Below are positions 25,318-34,360 of a stretch of 64,000 nt of DNA, in pieces. Position numbers and translations under genes: made by a program. This stretch comes from 66-474 sp044464225. GTDB taxonomy: Bacteria; Pseudomonadota; Gammaproteobacteria; Xanthomonadales; Rhodanobacteraceae. The stretch is taken from NCBI GenBank assembly GCA_044464225.1, contig JBIQLN010000005.1, positions 96,399 through 160,398 on the forward strand, in the 5' to 3' direction. Positions within the stretch are counted from its first letter, which is position 1, and every line of letters begins with the position of its first letter. Under the pieces are notes generated by a model that was not told the origin of the DNA, made no database searches, and worked only from the letters and a program-made list of their open reading frames with translations.

Positions 25318-26706
25318 TCAGTCGATGCCCAACTTCTTCAGTTTGTACCGGAGCGCGCGGAAGGTGATGCCGAGTTTCCTGGCGGCGGCGGTCTTGTTGT
25401 AGCGGGTCTCCTTGAGCGCCTTGATGATGGCATCGCGTTCGATGTTGGAGATGTAGTCGTCGAGGCCGACGCCGACGTCGCCGGCATCCTCGGACGATTC
25501 GTCATCCTCCGTGGATTCATCGGGATCGGGATCGTCGTCGGCGTATTCATGGCCGCCCGCGGATTCGAGCATCAGGTCGGCGGGTTCGATGACGCCGTTT
25601 TCGCACAGGGCGATCGCACGCTCCAGCACGTTTTCGAGCTCGCGTACGTTGCCCGGAAAGTCGTAATCGGTCAGGGCTTCCAGCGCGGCAGGCTGCAGGG
25701 CGGGTACGGACACGCCGGCTTGTTCGGAAAGGCGCTTCAGGATGTGCTTGGCCAGCAGGGGTATGTCGCCCCCGCGCTCGCGCAACGGCGGTACGCGCAG
25801 TTCGATCACGTTGATGCGGTAGTAGAGATCTTGCCGGAACTGTCCGGTCTGGGTCAGCCGTGCCAGGTCCTTGTGCGTGGCGGAGAGGATGCGCACGTCC
25901 ACCGGAACTTCGCCGCGTCCGCCGATCGGACGCACCGCCTTTTCCTGGATCACGCGCAGCAACTTCACCTGCATGTGGAGCGGCAGTTCGGCGACTTCAT
26001 CCAGAAAAAGCGTGCCGCCGTTGGCGGTCTGGAACAGGCCTTCCTTGTCGGCGTGCGCCCCGGTGAAGGAACCCTTCTTGTGGCCGAAGAATTCGCTCTC
26101 CATCAGTTCCGACGGGATCGCCCCGCAGTTGACCGGCACGAACGTACCCGCGGCGCGCGGCCCGAGTTCGTGGATGGAGCGCGCGACCAGTTCCTTGCCG
26201 GTGCCGGATTCGCCGCTGATGTAGACGGGCGCTTGGCTGCGGGCGACCTTGGCGATGCGCGCGCGGACTTCCTTCAGTGCCTGCGATTCACCAACCAGGC
26301 GGCTGGCCGGCACTTCTTCGTCGTCACGCGCCACCGGCTGCCCCACCCGCAGCGCGGTCTGCACCAGCCGGCGCAGCATGTGGATGTCCACCGGCTTGCT
26401 GACGAAATCGAACGCACCGGCTTTCAGCGCATCGACGGCGGCTTCGACGTTGCCGTAAGCGGTGATCATCGCCACCGGGGTTTCCGGGTGCTCGCGCGCG
26501 ATCAGTTCGATCAATTCCTGGCCGGTGCCGTCGGGCAGGCGCATGTCGGTGAAACAAAGGTCGTAGCGCGCCTCGCCGAGCATTTTCCTGGCATCGCTGA
26601 CGTTGGCCGCGGTGTCGACGTTGAGGTCCATGCGGCCCAGCGTGATGCTGAGCAGCTCCCGGATGTCCCGCTCGTCATCGACGACCAGCACGGTCTGTTT
26701 GCTCAT
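25318..26706 (-). CDS. pilR: Sigma54-dependent response regulator PilR
   Basis: 462 aa NtrC-type activator of type IV pilin genes. Receiver domain 1-120 with phospho-acceptor D54 (FTDMRLPDGTG) and Lys near 104; AAA+ domain with Walker A GESGTGKE, the sigma54-contact loop GSFTGA and Walker B GGTLFLDEVAELPL; C-terminal Fis-type HTH NKTAAARKLGITFRALRYKLKKLG. An acidic Asp/Glu/Ser-rich linker of about 30 residues precedes the HTH. It lies 82 bp after pilS on the same strand. The pilin target gene is not in this window. Confidence 0.93.
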   Translation of the reverse strand: MSKQTVLVVDDERDIRELLSITLGRMDLNVDTAANVSDARKMLGEARYDLCFTDMRLPDGTGQELIELIAREHPETPVAMITAYGNVEAAVDALKAGAFDFVSKPVDIHMLRRLVQTALRVGQPVARDDEEVPASRLVGESQALKEVRARIAKVARSQAPVYISGESGTGKELVARSIHELGPRAAGTFVPVNCGAIPSELMESEFFGHKKGSFTGAHADKEGLFQTANGGTLFLDEVAELPLHMQVKLLRVIQEKAVRPIGGRGEVPVDVRILSATHKDLARLTQTGQFRQDLYYRINVIELRVPPLRERGGDIPLLAKHILKRLSEQAGVSVPALQPAALEALTDYDFPGNVRELENVLERAIALCENGVIEPADLMLESAGGHEYADDDPDPDESTEDDESSEDAGDVGVGLDDYISNIERDAIIKALKETRYNKTAAARKLGITFRALRYKLKKLGID

Positions 26707-26788
26707 GCTTTCCCCGGTGTGTACTGACTCTCTAGTCGAGAGGGTACCGCGCCGACTCCTGCATTGCCATGTCGCAGCGCATGGCGCC

Positions 26789-28399
26789 TCACGCTTCCAG
26801 GCCCATCGGCGCCCGCACGGGCGCGGTCAACGTGATGCGAAAGCAACTTCCGCCGCCTGCGACCGGCACGTATTCGAGGCTGGCCTGGTTGGCGTCGCAC
26901 ATCTGCTTGGCGAGGTACAGGCCGAGGCCGGTGCCGTATTGGTGGGTGGTGAAGAACGGTTCGAAGATCTGCGCGGCGACCTTGGGCGGAATGCCGGGGC
27001 CGCGGTCGATCACCTCCAGCAACGGCGGGCCGGCGTCGCTGGCAAGCCGCGCGATCACCATCACGCGGGCGGGTTCGTCGGGCAGGCGCCCATAACGCAG
27101 CGCGTTTTGCACCAGGTTCCATACCACTTGTTGCAGGTGCTGCGGGTCGGCCAGCGCTTCCACCGGACGGGGATAGAGGAGTGGGCGCAGGCTGTCACGG
27201 CCGATGTCGTTGGCTTCCTTGTACTCCTCCACGAAACGCATCGCCCAGGCGTTGAGATCCAGCGATTCAGGGCGCGAACGTTCGCGGCGCGAGAGCTGCA
27301 GGATGTTCTCGATGATTTCGTTGACGCGTCCGCAGTGGTTGTTGATGATTTCGACCATGCGCTGGTCGGCGTCGCCGATTGCGTCCGACTCGGCCAGCAG
27401 CTGCGCGGAGTAGCGGATCGCCGCCAGCGGGTTCCTGATCTCGTGTGCGATCGATGCCGACAGCCGGCCCAGCGTGGTCAGCGTCAACTGCTCGGCGCGT
27501 TGCGACACCAGCGAAGTGTCGTCCAGGAAGATCAGCACGTTGGAATCGTCATGCGCGGACAGCCGCGTGAAACGCGGGACGATTTCCGGCGCGCCTTCCG
27601 CAAGTGCCACCGCGCTGGCGTCGTGTTCATGGGTGGTGCGCCAGTGGTACAGGCGACGCGACAGCTCGGGCGCCACCGTGCCGAGGTCGCGCTGCTCGAT
27701 GCCCGGATTGCCGACCAGCATCCATGCCGATTCGTTGATCTGCAGGATATGGTTGCCTTCGTCGACCAGCAGCACGCCGGTCTTCATGCGGCGGATGATC
27801 AGGTCGTTCACCTGAGCCAGATTGGCAAGATCACTGCCGCGTTGCTCGGCCAACGCCTCGCTGGCGCGCATCTGGCTGCCCATGGCGAAACAGAATGCCG
27901 CGATCGCGAAATAGAACACGCCGAACAGGCCGGCTTCCACCAGCGAAGGCCCGATATCCCCCGCGCCGTTCACCAGCAGCGCCTGCGCGATCATCGCCAA
28001 CGTGGCCAGCGCCGCGAACAGGCCGCCCAGCCGCGGCGACAGCAACAATGCGGCCGCCCCGACGTTGATCACCAGCATCGCGGCGATACCCGTGTGCGCC
28101 GCGGGAATGCTGAGCGCCATCAGGAACGCGGCGACCACGTCCGCCGTCAGGAATGCACTCGTGCTGGACACCAGCACGCGTGCGCCCCGCAGGTCGCGCG
28201 CCAGCACCAGCACCCCGAAGGCCACATACAGCAGCGCCGTGACGCGTGCGACGACGGGGTTGTGCAGCGGCATCCATTCGAAGGCGAGGCTGCCCAGCGA
28301 CAGCGCCACGTACACCAGCGCCTGGAATACACGGTAAACGTCGAGCACGCGCAACTCGCGCCGGATGTGATCCGCGCCGGGGGTTTTTTCCTGTTGCAT
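26789..28399 (-). CDS. pilS: Sensor histidine kinase PilS
   Basis: 536 aa. Six hydrophobic segments (about 20-180) form the membrane sensor; a PAS domain (about 190-300) follows, then the HisKA box SIAHEIRNPLAAIRYS with phospho-acceptor H319 and a HATPase domain (NLVQNALRYG, DRGPGIPP, GTGLGLYLAKQM). An upstream ATG at 28453 in the same frame would add 18 residues; 28399 (MQQEKTPGAD) is chosen since the conserved part begins with LRVLDVYRVFQAL. It partners PilR to adjust pilin transcription. Confidence 0.92.
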   Translation of the reverse strand: MQQEKTPGADHIRRELRVLDVYRVFQALVYVALSLGSLAFEWMPLHNPVVARVTALLYVAFGVLVLARDLRGARVLVSSTSAFLTADVVAAFLMALSIPAAHTGIAAMLVINVGAAALLLSPRLGGLFAALATLAMIAQALLVNGAGDIGPSLVEAGLFGVFYFAIAAFCFAMGSQMRASEALAEQRGSDLANLAQVNDLIIRRMKTGVLLVDEGNHILQINESAWMLVGNPGIEQRDLGTVAPELSRRLYHWRTTHEHDASAVALAEGAPEIVPRFTRLSAHDDSNVLIFLDDTSLVSQRAEQLTLTTLGRLSASIAHEIRNPLAAIRYSAQLLAESDAIGDADQRMVEIINNHCGRVNEIIENILQLSRRERSRPESLDLNAWAMRFVEEYKEANDIGRDSLRPLLYPRPVEALADPQHLQQVVWNLVQNALRYGRLPDEPARVMVIARLASDAGPPLLEVIDRGPGIPPKVAAQIFEPFFTTHQYGTGLGLYLAKQMCDANQASLEYVPVAGGGSCFRITLTAPVRAPMGLEA

Positions 28400-28560
28400 T
28401 GCCTGGATCGTGACGGCCACGCGCGGATCATGCTTCGCGCGGCGGCCTGGCACAAGACCTTTCGGCCCATGGGCACCCCCGGAGTGTCAAAAATCGCCTC
28501 GGGACGGTCGTCGATTGCGCGCCCCGGAGGTCGCCCGCTAAACTTGCCGGTCCTGCCTGT

Positions 28561-28633
28561 GCCGGAATAGCTCAGCTGGTAGAGCAACGCATTCGTAATG
28601 CGTGGGTCGGGGGTTCGATTCCCTCTTCCGGCA
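28561..28633 (+). tRNA. tRNA-Thr (anticodon CGT)
   Basis: 73-nt cloverleaf: acceptor GCCGGAA pairs with TTCCGGC plus discriminator A; D arm CTCAGCTGGTAGAG; anticodon stem ACGCA/TGCGT enclosing loop TTCGTAA, anticodon CGT reading ACG; T arm GGGGGTTCGATTCCCTC. CCA is not encoded. A good terminator follows 22 bp downstream. Confidence 0.97.
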
Positions 28634-28655
28634 GGTTGGTCGTGGATCCGCGAGG

Positions 28656-28684
28656 GGCCCGTTCTGCCGAACGGGCCTTTTGTT
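28656..28684 (+). terminator. Intrinsic terminator after tRNA-Thr
   Basis: GGCCCGTTC (28656-28664) pairs perfectly with GAACGGGCC (28669-28677), loop TGCC, followed by TTTTGTTT. A classical rho-independent terminator. Confidence 0.93.
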
Positions 28685-28771
28685 TGGTGCCCGTTCCAGG
28701 CGTCTCCTTCACGTGCCGGCGACCTCCCGGTTGCTAGCTTGATCCTGGCCAGCACACAAGGAGGGGTCGAG

Positions 28772-29260
28772 ATGCCGCGCGGAGACAAGTCGAGTTACAC
28801 ATCCAAGCAGAAGCGAAAGGCCGAGCACATCGAAGAGGGATACGAAAAGAAGGGTGTCTCGAAGAAGGAAGCCGAGGAGCGCGCCTGGCGAACCGTCAAC
28901 AAGCAGGACAAGGGCGGCAAGAAGAAGTCCGCCGGAAGCGGCAGCAAACGCACTGCGGCGAAGAAGTCCGGCAGCAGCAGGAAAACGTCGTCCGGCAGGA
29001 AAACGGCCCGGAAGTCCAGCAGCAGGAAGGGCACGTCCGCGAAAAGATCCGGCAGCAGCCGGAAGCGGTCGGCCGCGAAAAAGTCCGGCAGCAGCCGGAA
29101 ACGTTCGGTCGCGAAAAAGTCCGGCAGCAGCCGGAAGCGCAGCTCGGGCAGGAAGACTGCCAGCAAGAAGAGCAGCTCGGCCCGGAAATCCGGTGGCCGG
29201 AAACGCTCCACTGCCAGGAAGTCCGGCAGCAGCCGCAAACGCTCTTCGAGCAGGAAGTAG
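28772..29260 (+). CDS. Small basic histone-H1-like protein
   Basis: 162 aa. Residues 1-50 (MPRGDKSSYTSKQKRKAEHI and after) match a conserved bacterial N-terminal module often labelled plasmid stabilisation protein, with GVSKKEAEERAWRTVNKQDKGG. Residues 50-162 are a Lys/Arg/Ser tail of imperfect decapeptides such as KKSGSSRKRS, similar in composition to histone H1 or HC1-type nucleoid proteins. An AGGAGG ribosome site lies 9 bp upstream. DNA or RNA binding is likely from charge; the plasmid-stabilisation label is not supported here since the gene is chromosomal and stands alone. Repeat number may vary between strains. Confidence 0.85.
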   Translation: MPRGDKSSYTSKQKRKAEHIEEGYEKKGVSKKEAEERAWRTVNKQDKGGKKKSAGSGSKRTAAKKSGSSRKTSSGRKTARKSSSRKGTSAKRSGSSRKRSAAKKSGSSRKRSVAKKSGSSRKRSSGRKTASKKSSSARKSGGRKRSTARKSGSSRKRSSSRK

Positions 29261-29506
29261 GCAGCCGCATTTGTCCGGCTCACTGCGGTGCCCGCTCGTC
29301 GGGCGAATTCGATGGCGTTATGGCAGGCAGGTGTGAGCGACGGTGCTTCTTGCACCGCCGCGGTGATGCCTTGCCTCACCCTTGCGCGCAGGGTCATACG
29401 CGGCAGCTGGGACCTTTCCTGTGCTTCCCGGCGTGGCACCGGCAAGGCCGGTGAATAGGGCCCGAGGCATTTCATGCCTGGCCGGCGTGGGCACCCGCGA
29501 CCTGCG

Positions 29507-30061
29507 TCAGCGCTCGAGTATCGGCCTCACGCTTCCGCCCAGCACCTCGCTGACGTAGTCGAGCGCACGCTGGTTGCGCTTGGGCGTGATCGAGGCGGTC
29601 GCATCCGCCGGCACCCACAGTTCGAAATCGCGCATGTGCGCATCCATCGCGGTGGTCAGCACGCACTGGTCGCCGGCCACGCCTGCCAGCACCAGATGCT
29701 TCACCTCCAGATGTTCCAGCAAGGCCGGCAAGGGCGTCTGGAAGAAGCCCGACTGGCCGGGCTTCAGCACGAAGTAGTCGCTGTCGCGCGGCGACAGTTT
29801 CTCCGCGATGGTGGCGCCCGGCGCGCCGTTTCGGCGGCAGTAATCGATCACCTGGTCGAAGTTGGAGCGCCAGCGCCCGAAATTGTCATTCACGTGGATC
29901 ACCGGCCGCTGCAGGGCATCGGCCTGGCGGCGCAGCGCTTCGATGGCTTCGACCACCGGCGGCATCTGTTCGAGCAGTTGGTCGCAGCCCGGAAACGCGA
30001 AATCGTTGATCACGTCGATGATCAACACCGCGCTGTCGGCGAGGGGGTTGTCGGCGCCCAT
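29507..30061 (-). CDS. Isochorismatase-family cysteine hydrolase
   Basis: 184 aa, alpha/beta hydrolase of the nicotinamidase/isochorismatase fold. The catalytic triad is visible: D16 (LIIDVINDF), K100 (FVLKPGQSGF) and C133 (GVAGDQCVLTTAMDA). The family hydrolyses amides or enol ethers (nicotinamide, biuret, isochorismate and others); the substrate cannot be assigned here. It lies downstream of the sugar operon on the same strand, 93 bp after the AGE epimerase, so co-transcription is possible but not shown. Confidence 0.9.
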   Translation of the reverse strand: MGADNPLADSAVLIIDVINDFAFPGCDQLLEQMPPVVEAIEALRRQADALQRPVIHVNDNFGRWRSNFDQVIDYCRRNGAPGATIAEKLSPRDSDYFVLKPGQSGFFQTPLPALLEHLEVKHLVLAGVAGDQCVLTTAMDAHMRDFELWVPADATASITPKRNQRALDYVSEVLGGSVRPILER

Positions 30062-30154
30062 GGCGATCGTCCTTGTCTGCCCGCTCGCATCCTCGCTGCA
30101 CGCGAGTGTGGGGGACGTGATTTCTGCGACGTGACGAGCCGCGGGGGTATGCGA

Positions 30155-31336
30155 TCAGCGAATCACGTTCAGCACTTCGTGGCACGCGCCCATGTTGTGG
30201 TAGTCGGTCTTGCCGGCCGGACTTTTCTCGTCGCCATACTTGCGGCCCGCGCGGGTGAGGATGCGATACCAGCCACCATATTCGTGATCGACGAAATGCG
30301 CCCACGCGTATTCCCACAGGCGCCGGTACCAGTCCCAGTATTTTTCCTCGCCGGTGCGCGCCGCCAGCAGCGCCGCGCAGGCCAGCGACTCGGCCTGCAC
30401 CCAGTGGTATTTGTCGTCGTCGCAGATCGAGCCATCGGGTGCAAAGCCGTAGCACAGCCCGCCGTAGCCATCGTCCCAGGCGCGCCCGACTGCGGCGTCG
30501 AACAGGTGCCGCGCGGTCGGGAGCAGCCAGTCGGCGTCGCGATGACGGCTCATGATCAAAAGCAGCTTGGCCCATTCGGTCTGGTGGCCGGGCTGGAAAC
30601 CCCAGGGTCGGAACAGGTCCTTCGGGTTGTCCTTGTGGTATTCCCAGTCGATTTCCCAATTTTCATCGTAGTGTTCCCACACCAGGCCGTCGGCCTTGGC
30701 AGCCTGCCGTCGTGTCATGTGATCGGCCAGCGTGTAGGCACGGTCGAGCCAGCGTTGCTCACGACTGGCCTCGAATGCGGTCAGCATCGCCTCGCACATG
30801 TGCATGTTGGCGTTCTGGCCGCGGTACGCGGAGAAATTCCAGTCCGCATCGGCTTCGTCGCGATACAACCCGGCGTCGGCATCCCAGAAGCGCGTTTCCA
30901 ACAGGTCCCAGTGTTCGTCCATCCACGCTGCGGCTTCGGCGATGCCGGCCATGCGCGCTTGTGCGTAGGCAACCAGCACGAACGCGGCGCCGTAGCAATG
31001 ATTGGTGGTGTCTTCCGGCTTGCCGTCCCGTAGTGTCCAGGCGTAGCCGCCGGTCGCGGGATTCCAGTGCGCATTGCGGATGAAGGCCACGCAACGCCGC
31101 GCGCCTTCAAAATATTCGGCGCCTCCGAAGGCGCGCGCGTACATCGCGTAATCGAACACGAAGCGCGCGCTCGAGACGAGGTGGCGGTGCGAGCGGTCGT
31201 AGACCCTGCCGTCATCCTTGTAGTAATGGAAGCAGCCGCCAGCCGGGTCGAGGCAGTGCGGGTGGTAGAACGCCATCGTGTCCTGGATGTGCCGACGCAG
31301 GAAATCGGGCGAGCGGAAATCGGGAAAGTCGCTCAT
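30155..31336 (-). CDS. AGE-family sugar epimerase/isomerase, probably mannose isomerase
   Basis: 393 aa (alpha/alpha)6-barrel protein of the N-acylglucosamine 2-epimerase superfamily. Recognisable blocks: HLVSSARFVFDYAMYARAFG, PWGFQPGHQTEWAKLLL and DHEYGGWY, with a late His in TDYHNMGACHE; the His residues in the GHQ and YHN blocks are the expected catalytic pair. Members include GlcNAc 2-epimerase, cellobiose epimerase and YihS-type mannose isomerases. Coupling by ATGA to a fructokinase gene, and two mannosidases nearby, favour mannose to fructose isomerisation. That specificity is inference. It is the last gene of the overlapping operon. Confidence 0.85.
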   Translation of the reverse strand: MSDFPDFRSPDFLRRHIQDTMAFYHPHCLDPAGGCFHYYKDDGRVYDRSHRHLVSSARFVFDYAMYARAFGGAEYFEGARRCVAFIRNAHWNPATGGYAWTLRDGKPEDTTNHCYGAAFVLVAYAQARMAGIAEAAAWMDEHWDLLETRFWDADAGLYRDEADADWNFSAYRGQNANMHMCEAMLTAFEASREQRWLDRAYTLADHMTRRQAAKADGLVWEHYDENWEIDWEYHKDNPKDLFRPWGFQPGHQTEWAKLLLIMSRHRDADWLLPTARHLFDAAVGRAWDDGYGGLCYGFAPDGSICDDDKYHWVQAESLACAALLAARTGEEKYWDWYRRLWEYAWAHFVDHEYGGWYRILTRAGRKYGDEKSPAGKTDYHNMGACHEVLNVIR

Positions 31337-32304
31337 GCGTGTTGCTCCAGAAAGACCTCGACCTCGGCAAGCGCGGGCATCGCCGCGAACGAGCCGGCGC
31401 GGGCGACGGCCAGCGCACCGCAGGCCGCGGCGAAGCGCAGCGTGGCGTCGAGCCGGTCGGTGTCTGCGACGAACGATTGGAATGTTGCGGCAGCGAGGCC
31501 GGCTTTCGCGAACTGGTACAGGCATCCGCCCACGAACGCATCGCCGGCGCCGGTGGTGTCGACCGCGCGTACGGGAAAGGTGGGTCGATCACCCCTCGCG
31601 TGGGTCGTGAACCAGCGCGCTGCGCGCCTGCCGTCGGTCACGACCACCAGTTTGGCGTTTGCGCCCCACAGTCGCGCGAATACCGCATCTTCGCTGTCTG
31701 CCGAGGCTGCAAGGAACGCGAGCTCTTCCGCGCTCAGCTTCACGAAGTCGGCCAGCTCGAGCGCACGCCAGATCGTCGGCGCGGGATCTACGCCGCGCGG
31801 CCACAGCGGCGGGCGCAGGTTCATGTCGTAGCTGACCAGCGCACCGGCTTTGCGTGCGTGGGTCATGCCCTGCAGCGTGACGGCCGCCGAATCGGGTTCG
31901 CTCATGCTGCACGAACCGGCGTGGAAAATCGTGCCGCTCGCAAAAATCGATGCATCGAAATCTGAATCGCGGAACAGCAGGTCGGCCGAGGGCGGCCGGT
32001 AGAAACTGAAATCGCGCTCGCCGTCGGAGGTGTGCGAGACGAACGCGAGGGCGGTGTTGGCGGCGTCGGTTCGGCGTGCACGCGTGATGTCCACGCCGGC
32101 GGCCGCGAGTTCGCGCAGCAGCAGGTTGCCGAACATGTCGCGGCCGAACATGCCCACGAACGCGGCCTCCCCTCCCAACCGCGCCACCGCCACCGCCACG
32201 TTGGCCGGCGCGCCCCCCGGGTGGGCCGTGAACACCGGCGCGGAACCCGACGGCGTGCCATGGAAGTCGATCAGCGCTTCGCCGAAACAGCAGACGGTGC
32301 TCAT
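31333..32304 (-). CDS. PfkB-family carbohydrate kinase, probable fructokinase
   Basis: 323 aa ribokinase-fold kinase. The sugar-binding GGAPANVAVAVARLGG motif is near residue 30 and the ATP/anion-hole signature VDTTGAGDAFVGG near residue 250, with the catalytic base Asp of GAGD. MSTVCCFGEALIDF at the start is typical of bacterial fructokinases. It overlaps both neighbours by ATGA. Together with the downstream AGE isomerase it would turn imported mannose into fructose 6-phosphate. The specificity is inferred from context. Confidence 0.88.
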   Translation of the reverse strand: MSTVCCFGEALIDFHGTPSGSAPVFTAHPGGAPANVAVAVARLGGEAAFVGMFGRDMFGNLLLRELAAAGVDITRARRTDAANTALAFVSHTSDGERDFSFYRPPSADLLFRDSDFDASIFASGTIFHAGSCSMSEPDSAAVTLQGMTHARKAGALVSYDMNLRPPLWPRGVDPAPTIWRALELADFVKLSAEELAFLAASADSEDAVFARLWGANAKLVVVTDGRRAARWFTTHARGDRPTFPVRAVDTTGAGDAFVGGCLYQFAKAGLAAATFQSFVADTDRLDATLRFAAACGALAVARAGSFAAMPALAEVEVFLEQHA

Positions 32305-33593
32305 GCCACGCGCGAGCCCCTGAGGCCGTAGTAGATGATGTAGAGGTAGCAAACGAGTGGCAGCACATAGGCGTGGTGGACGCCGACGTGGTCGGCCAGG
32401 GCGCCTTGCGCGAGCGGGATGATCGCGCCACCCACGATCGCCATCACCAGCAGGCTGGAAACCTTGCCGGTGAGCGGGCCGAACTTTTCGATGCCCAGGG
32501 TGAAGATGTTGGGGAACATGATCGAATTGAACAGGCCGATGGCGACCACGCTCCACAAGGCGACGTGGCCGAAAGTGAGCATGGTGGTGAGTACCAGCAG
32601 CGCCGCGATCGCGGCGTTGAAGGCCAGCAGTTTGCGCGTATCGATGCGGGTCAGCAGTGCCGAGCCGACGAAGCGCCCCACCATCGCGCCGCCCCAGTAC
32701 AACGACACGTAGCCGGTGGCGGCGGCTTCGCTCATGTTCCCGATCTCCGGCAGCGAGAGGTAGTTGACCATGAAGCTGCCGATCGAGACCTCCGCGCCGA
32801 CGTAGACGAAAATCGCCAGCATGCCCAGCCATACCCGCTGGTGTTTCAGCGCGTCCGCGAAGCGGCGCCGCGCATCATCGGCGCGTGCCGTATTCTCCAG
32901 TTGTGGCAAGTGGAATAACCACACCAGCAGCGCAAGCAGGAACAGCACGATCGCGATCCCGATGTACGGACCCTGCACGATGTGCGCCTGCTGCAGCTTG
33001 TACGCGCTCTGTGCCGCCGGCGAGAGGCTGGCCAGTTCCGCGGCGCCCAGCACGGCGGTCGAAAGGATCAGCAGGCCGCCCAGCTTCGGTGCGATCGTGG
33101 TGCCCAGCGAGTTCAGCGCCTGCGCGAGGTTCAATCGGCTGGAGGCACGTTCGGGGGTGCCCAGCAGGCTTACGTAAGGATTGGCCGCGACCTGCAGCAG
33201 GGTGATGCCACTGGCAAGCACGAAGAAGGCGGACAGGAACAGCGGGTACGACTGGATCTGCGCCGCGGGAATGAACAGCAGCGCACCGATACCGGTGACG
33301 AGCAGGCCGATGATGATGCTGGCGCGATACTCCCAGCGCGCCAGCACCTTTCCCGATGGCAGCGACATGATGAAGTAGGCGCCGAAGAAGGTGAACTGGA
33401 CCAGCATCACCTCGGTGTAGTTGAGCGTGAACACCGATTTCAGATGCGGGATCAGCACGTCGTTGAGCGCGGTGATGAAGCCCCACATGAAAAAGATCGT
33501 GGTCATCACGGTCATGGCGACACGCGTGCCGGCTGCGCGGCCCGGCGGTGCGACCGTGTCCGGCGGGCGTTTGGCTGCGAAATCGGGAGTCAT
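32301..33593 (-). CDS. FucP-type MFS sugar:proton symporter
   Basis: 430 aa with twelve hydrophobic segments in two halves. MTTIFFMWGFITALNDVLIPHLKSVF is the hallmark of the FHS (fucose/glucose-galactose permease) family, as are the block AANPYVSLLGTPERASSRLNLAQALNSLGTTIAP and FNSIMFPNIFTLGIEKFG. The start at 33593 overlaps cutC by ATGA; the longer open frame is a shadow of upstream genes. Within this operon it most likely imports mannose or another hexose freed outside the cytoplasmic membrane. Substrate inferred. Confidence 0.92.
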   Translation of the reverse strand: MTPDFAAKRPPDTVAPPGRAAGTRVAMTVMTTIFFMWGFITALNDVLIPHLKSVFTLNYTEVMLVQFTFFGAYFIMSLPSGKVLARWEYRASIIIGLLVTGIGALLFIPAAQIQSYPLFLSAFFVLASGITLLQVAANPYVSLLGTPERASSRLNLAQALNSLGTTIAPKLGGLLILSTAVLGAAELASLSPAAQSAYKLQQAHIVQGPYIGIAIVLFLLALLVWLFHLPQLENTARADDARRRFADALKHQRVWLGMLAIFVYVGAEVSIGSFMVNYLSLPEIGNMSEAAATGYVSLYWGGAMVGRFVGSALLTRIDTRKLLAFNAAIAALLVLTTMLTFGHVALWSVVAIGLFNSIMFPNIFTLGIEKFGPLTGKVSSLLVMAIVGGAIIPLAQGALADHVGVHHAYVLPLVCYLYIIYYGLRGSRVA

Positions 33594-34360
33594 TGCGGGG
33601 AATTCCTGCGGGGCGGGTGCGGGGATGATGACAGGACCTGCAGGGCGTCGACCCGCGCGCGCACCTGGGCCACGTCGGTTCGCCAGTGGGCGCCGTCCAT
33701 CCCGACCAGGGGCGCGGCCGGGTTGGCCATCCGCGCGGGCACATGCGTTTTGGCGGAAGCGTGGAACTCGCGCGCGCCGGTGGCTTGCGCGATCGCTGCA
33801 ATGGTGCCCGCCTCGATGCCGCCACCCGGCATGATCGTGATGCGGTCTCGTGCCAGTCCGATCAGCTTCCGGATCAGCCCCGCCCCGGAGAGCGCGTCCT
33901 CCTGCTGGCCAGAGGTCAGGAGCCGGTCGCATCCCAAGGCGATGACCGCTTCCAGCGCGTGTTCGGGTTCCCGCGCGAAATCGAAGGCGCGGTGAAACGT
34001 CACCGACATGCCGCGTGCGGCATCCACCAGCGCCCGGCAGCGACGCTCGTCCACGCGACCTCCGGCAGTCAGTACCCCGAGCACCACGCCGGCGCAGCCG
34101 AGCGCACGGCAGACTTCGATGTCGCGCTGCATCACCTCGCATTCGAGGTCGTCGAACACGAAATCGCCCGGGCGGGGACGGATCAGCACATGGACCGGCG
34201 TGCGCAACCGGTCGCGCGCCGTCGCGATCGCCGCGTGCGAGGGCGTGAGGCCACCGAGTTCCAGCGCGCTGCAGAGTTCGACCCGCGCCGCGCCGCCCGC
34301 TTCGGCTGCCAGCGCCGAGGCGACCGAATTGGCGGCGACTTCGAGGATGTGTCCAGTCAT
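33590..34360 (-). CDS. cutC: CutC family TIM-barrel protein
   Basis: 256 aa. Family blocks LEVAANSVASALAAEAGGAARVELC, GGLTPS, VHVLIRPR-GDFVF, VTFHRAFD and LLTSGQQ are present in order. CutC was named for copper homeostasis in E. coli, but that role has been questioned. Here it is coupled by ATGA overlaps to a glycosylasparaginase gene and a sugar transporter, which argues for a role in handling a sugar product. The C-terminus is a short Ser/Pro tail. No metal-resistance gene is nearby. Confidence 0.93.
   Translation of the reverse strand: MTGHILEVAANSVASALAAEAGGAARVELCSALELGGLTPSHAAIATARDRLRTPVHVLIRPRPGDFVFDDLECEVMQRDIEVCRALGCAGVVLGVLTAGGRVDERRCRALVDAARGMSVTFHRAFDFAREPEHALEAVIALGCDRLLTSGQQEDALSGAGLIRKLIGLARDRITIMPGGGIEAGTIAAIAQATGAREFHASAKTHVPARMANPAAPLVGMDGAHWRTDVAQVRARVDALQVLSSSPHPPRRNSPQ

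Noticed and set aside
28930..29250. Possible CRISPR or tandem DNA repeat
   Set aside because: The repeats are coding, in frame with a Lys/Ser/Arg-rich tail, of unequal length and with no spacer structure.
33590..34360. Copper-homeostasis locus
   Set aside because: No copper transporter, oxidase or metal sensor lies nearby; only the family name suggests copper.
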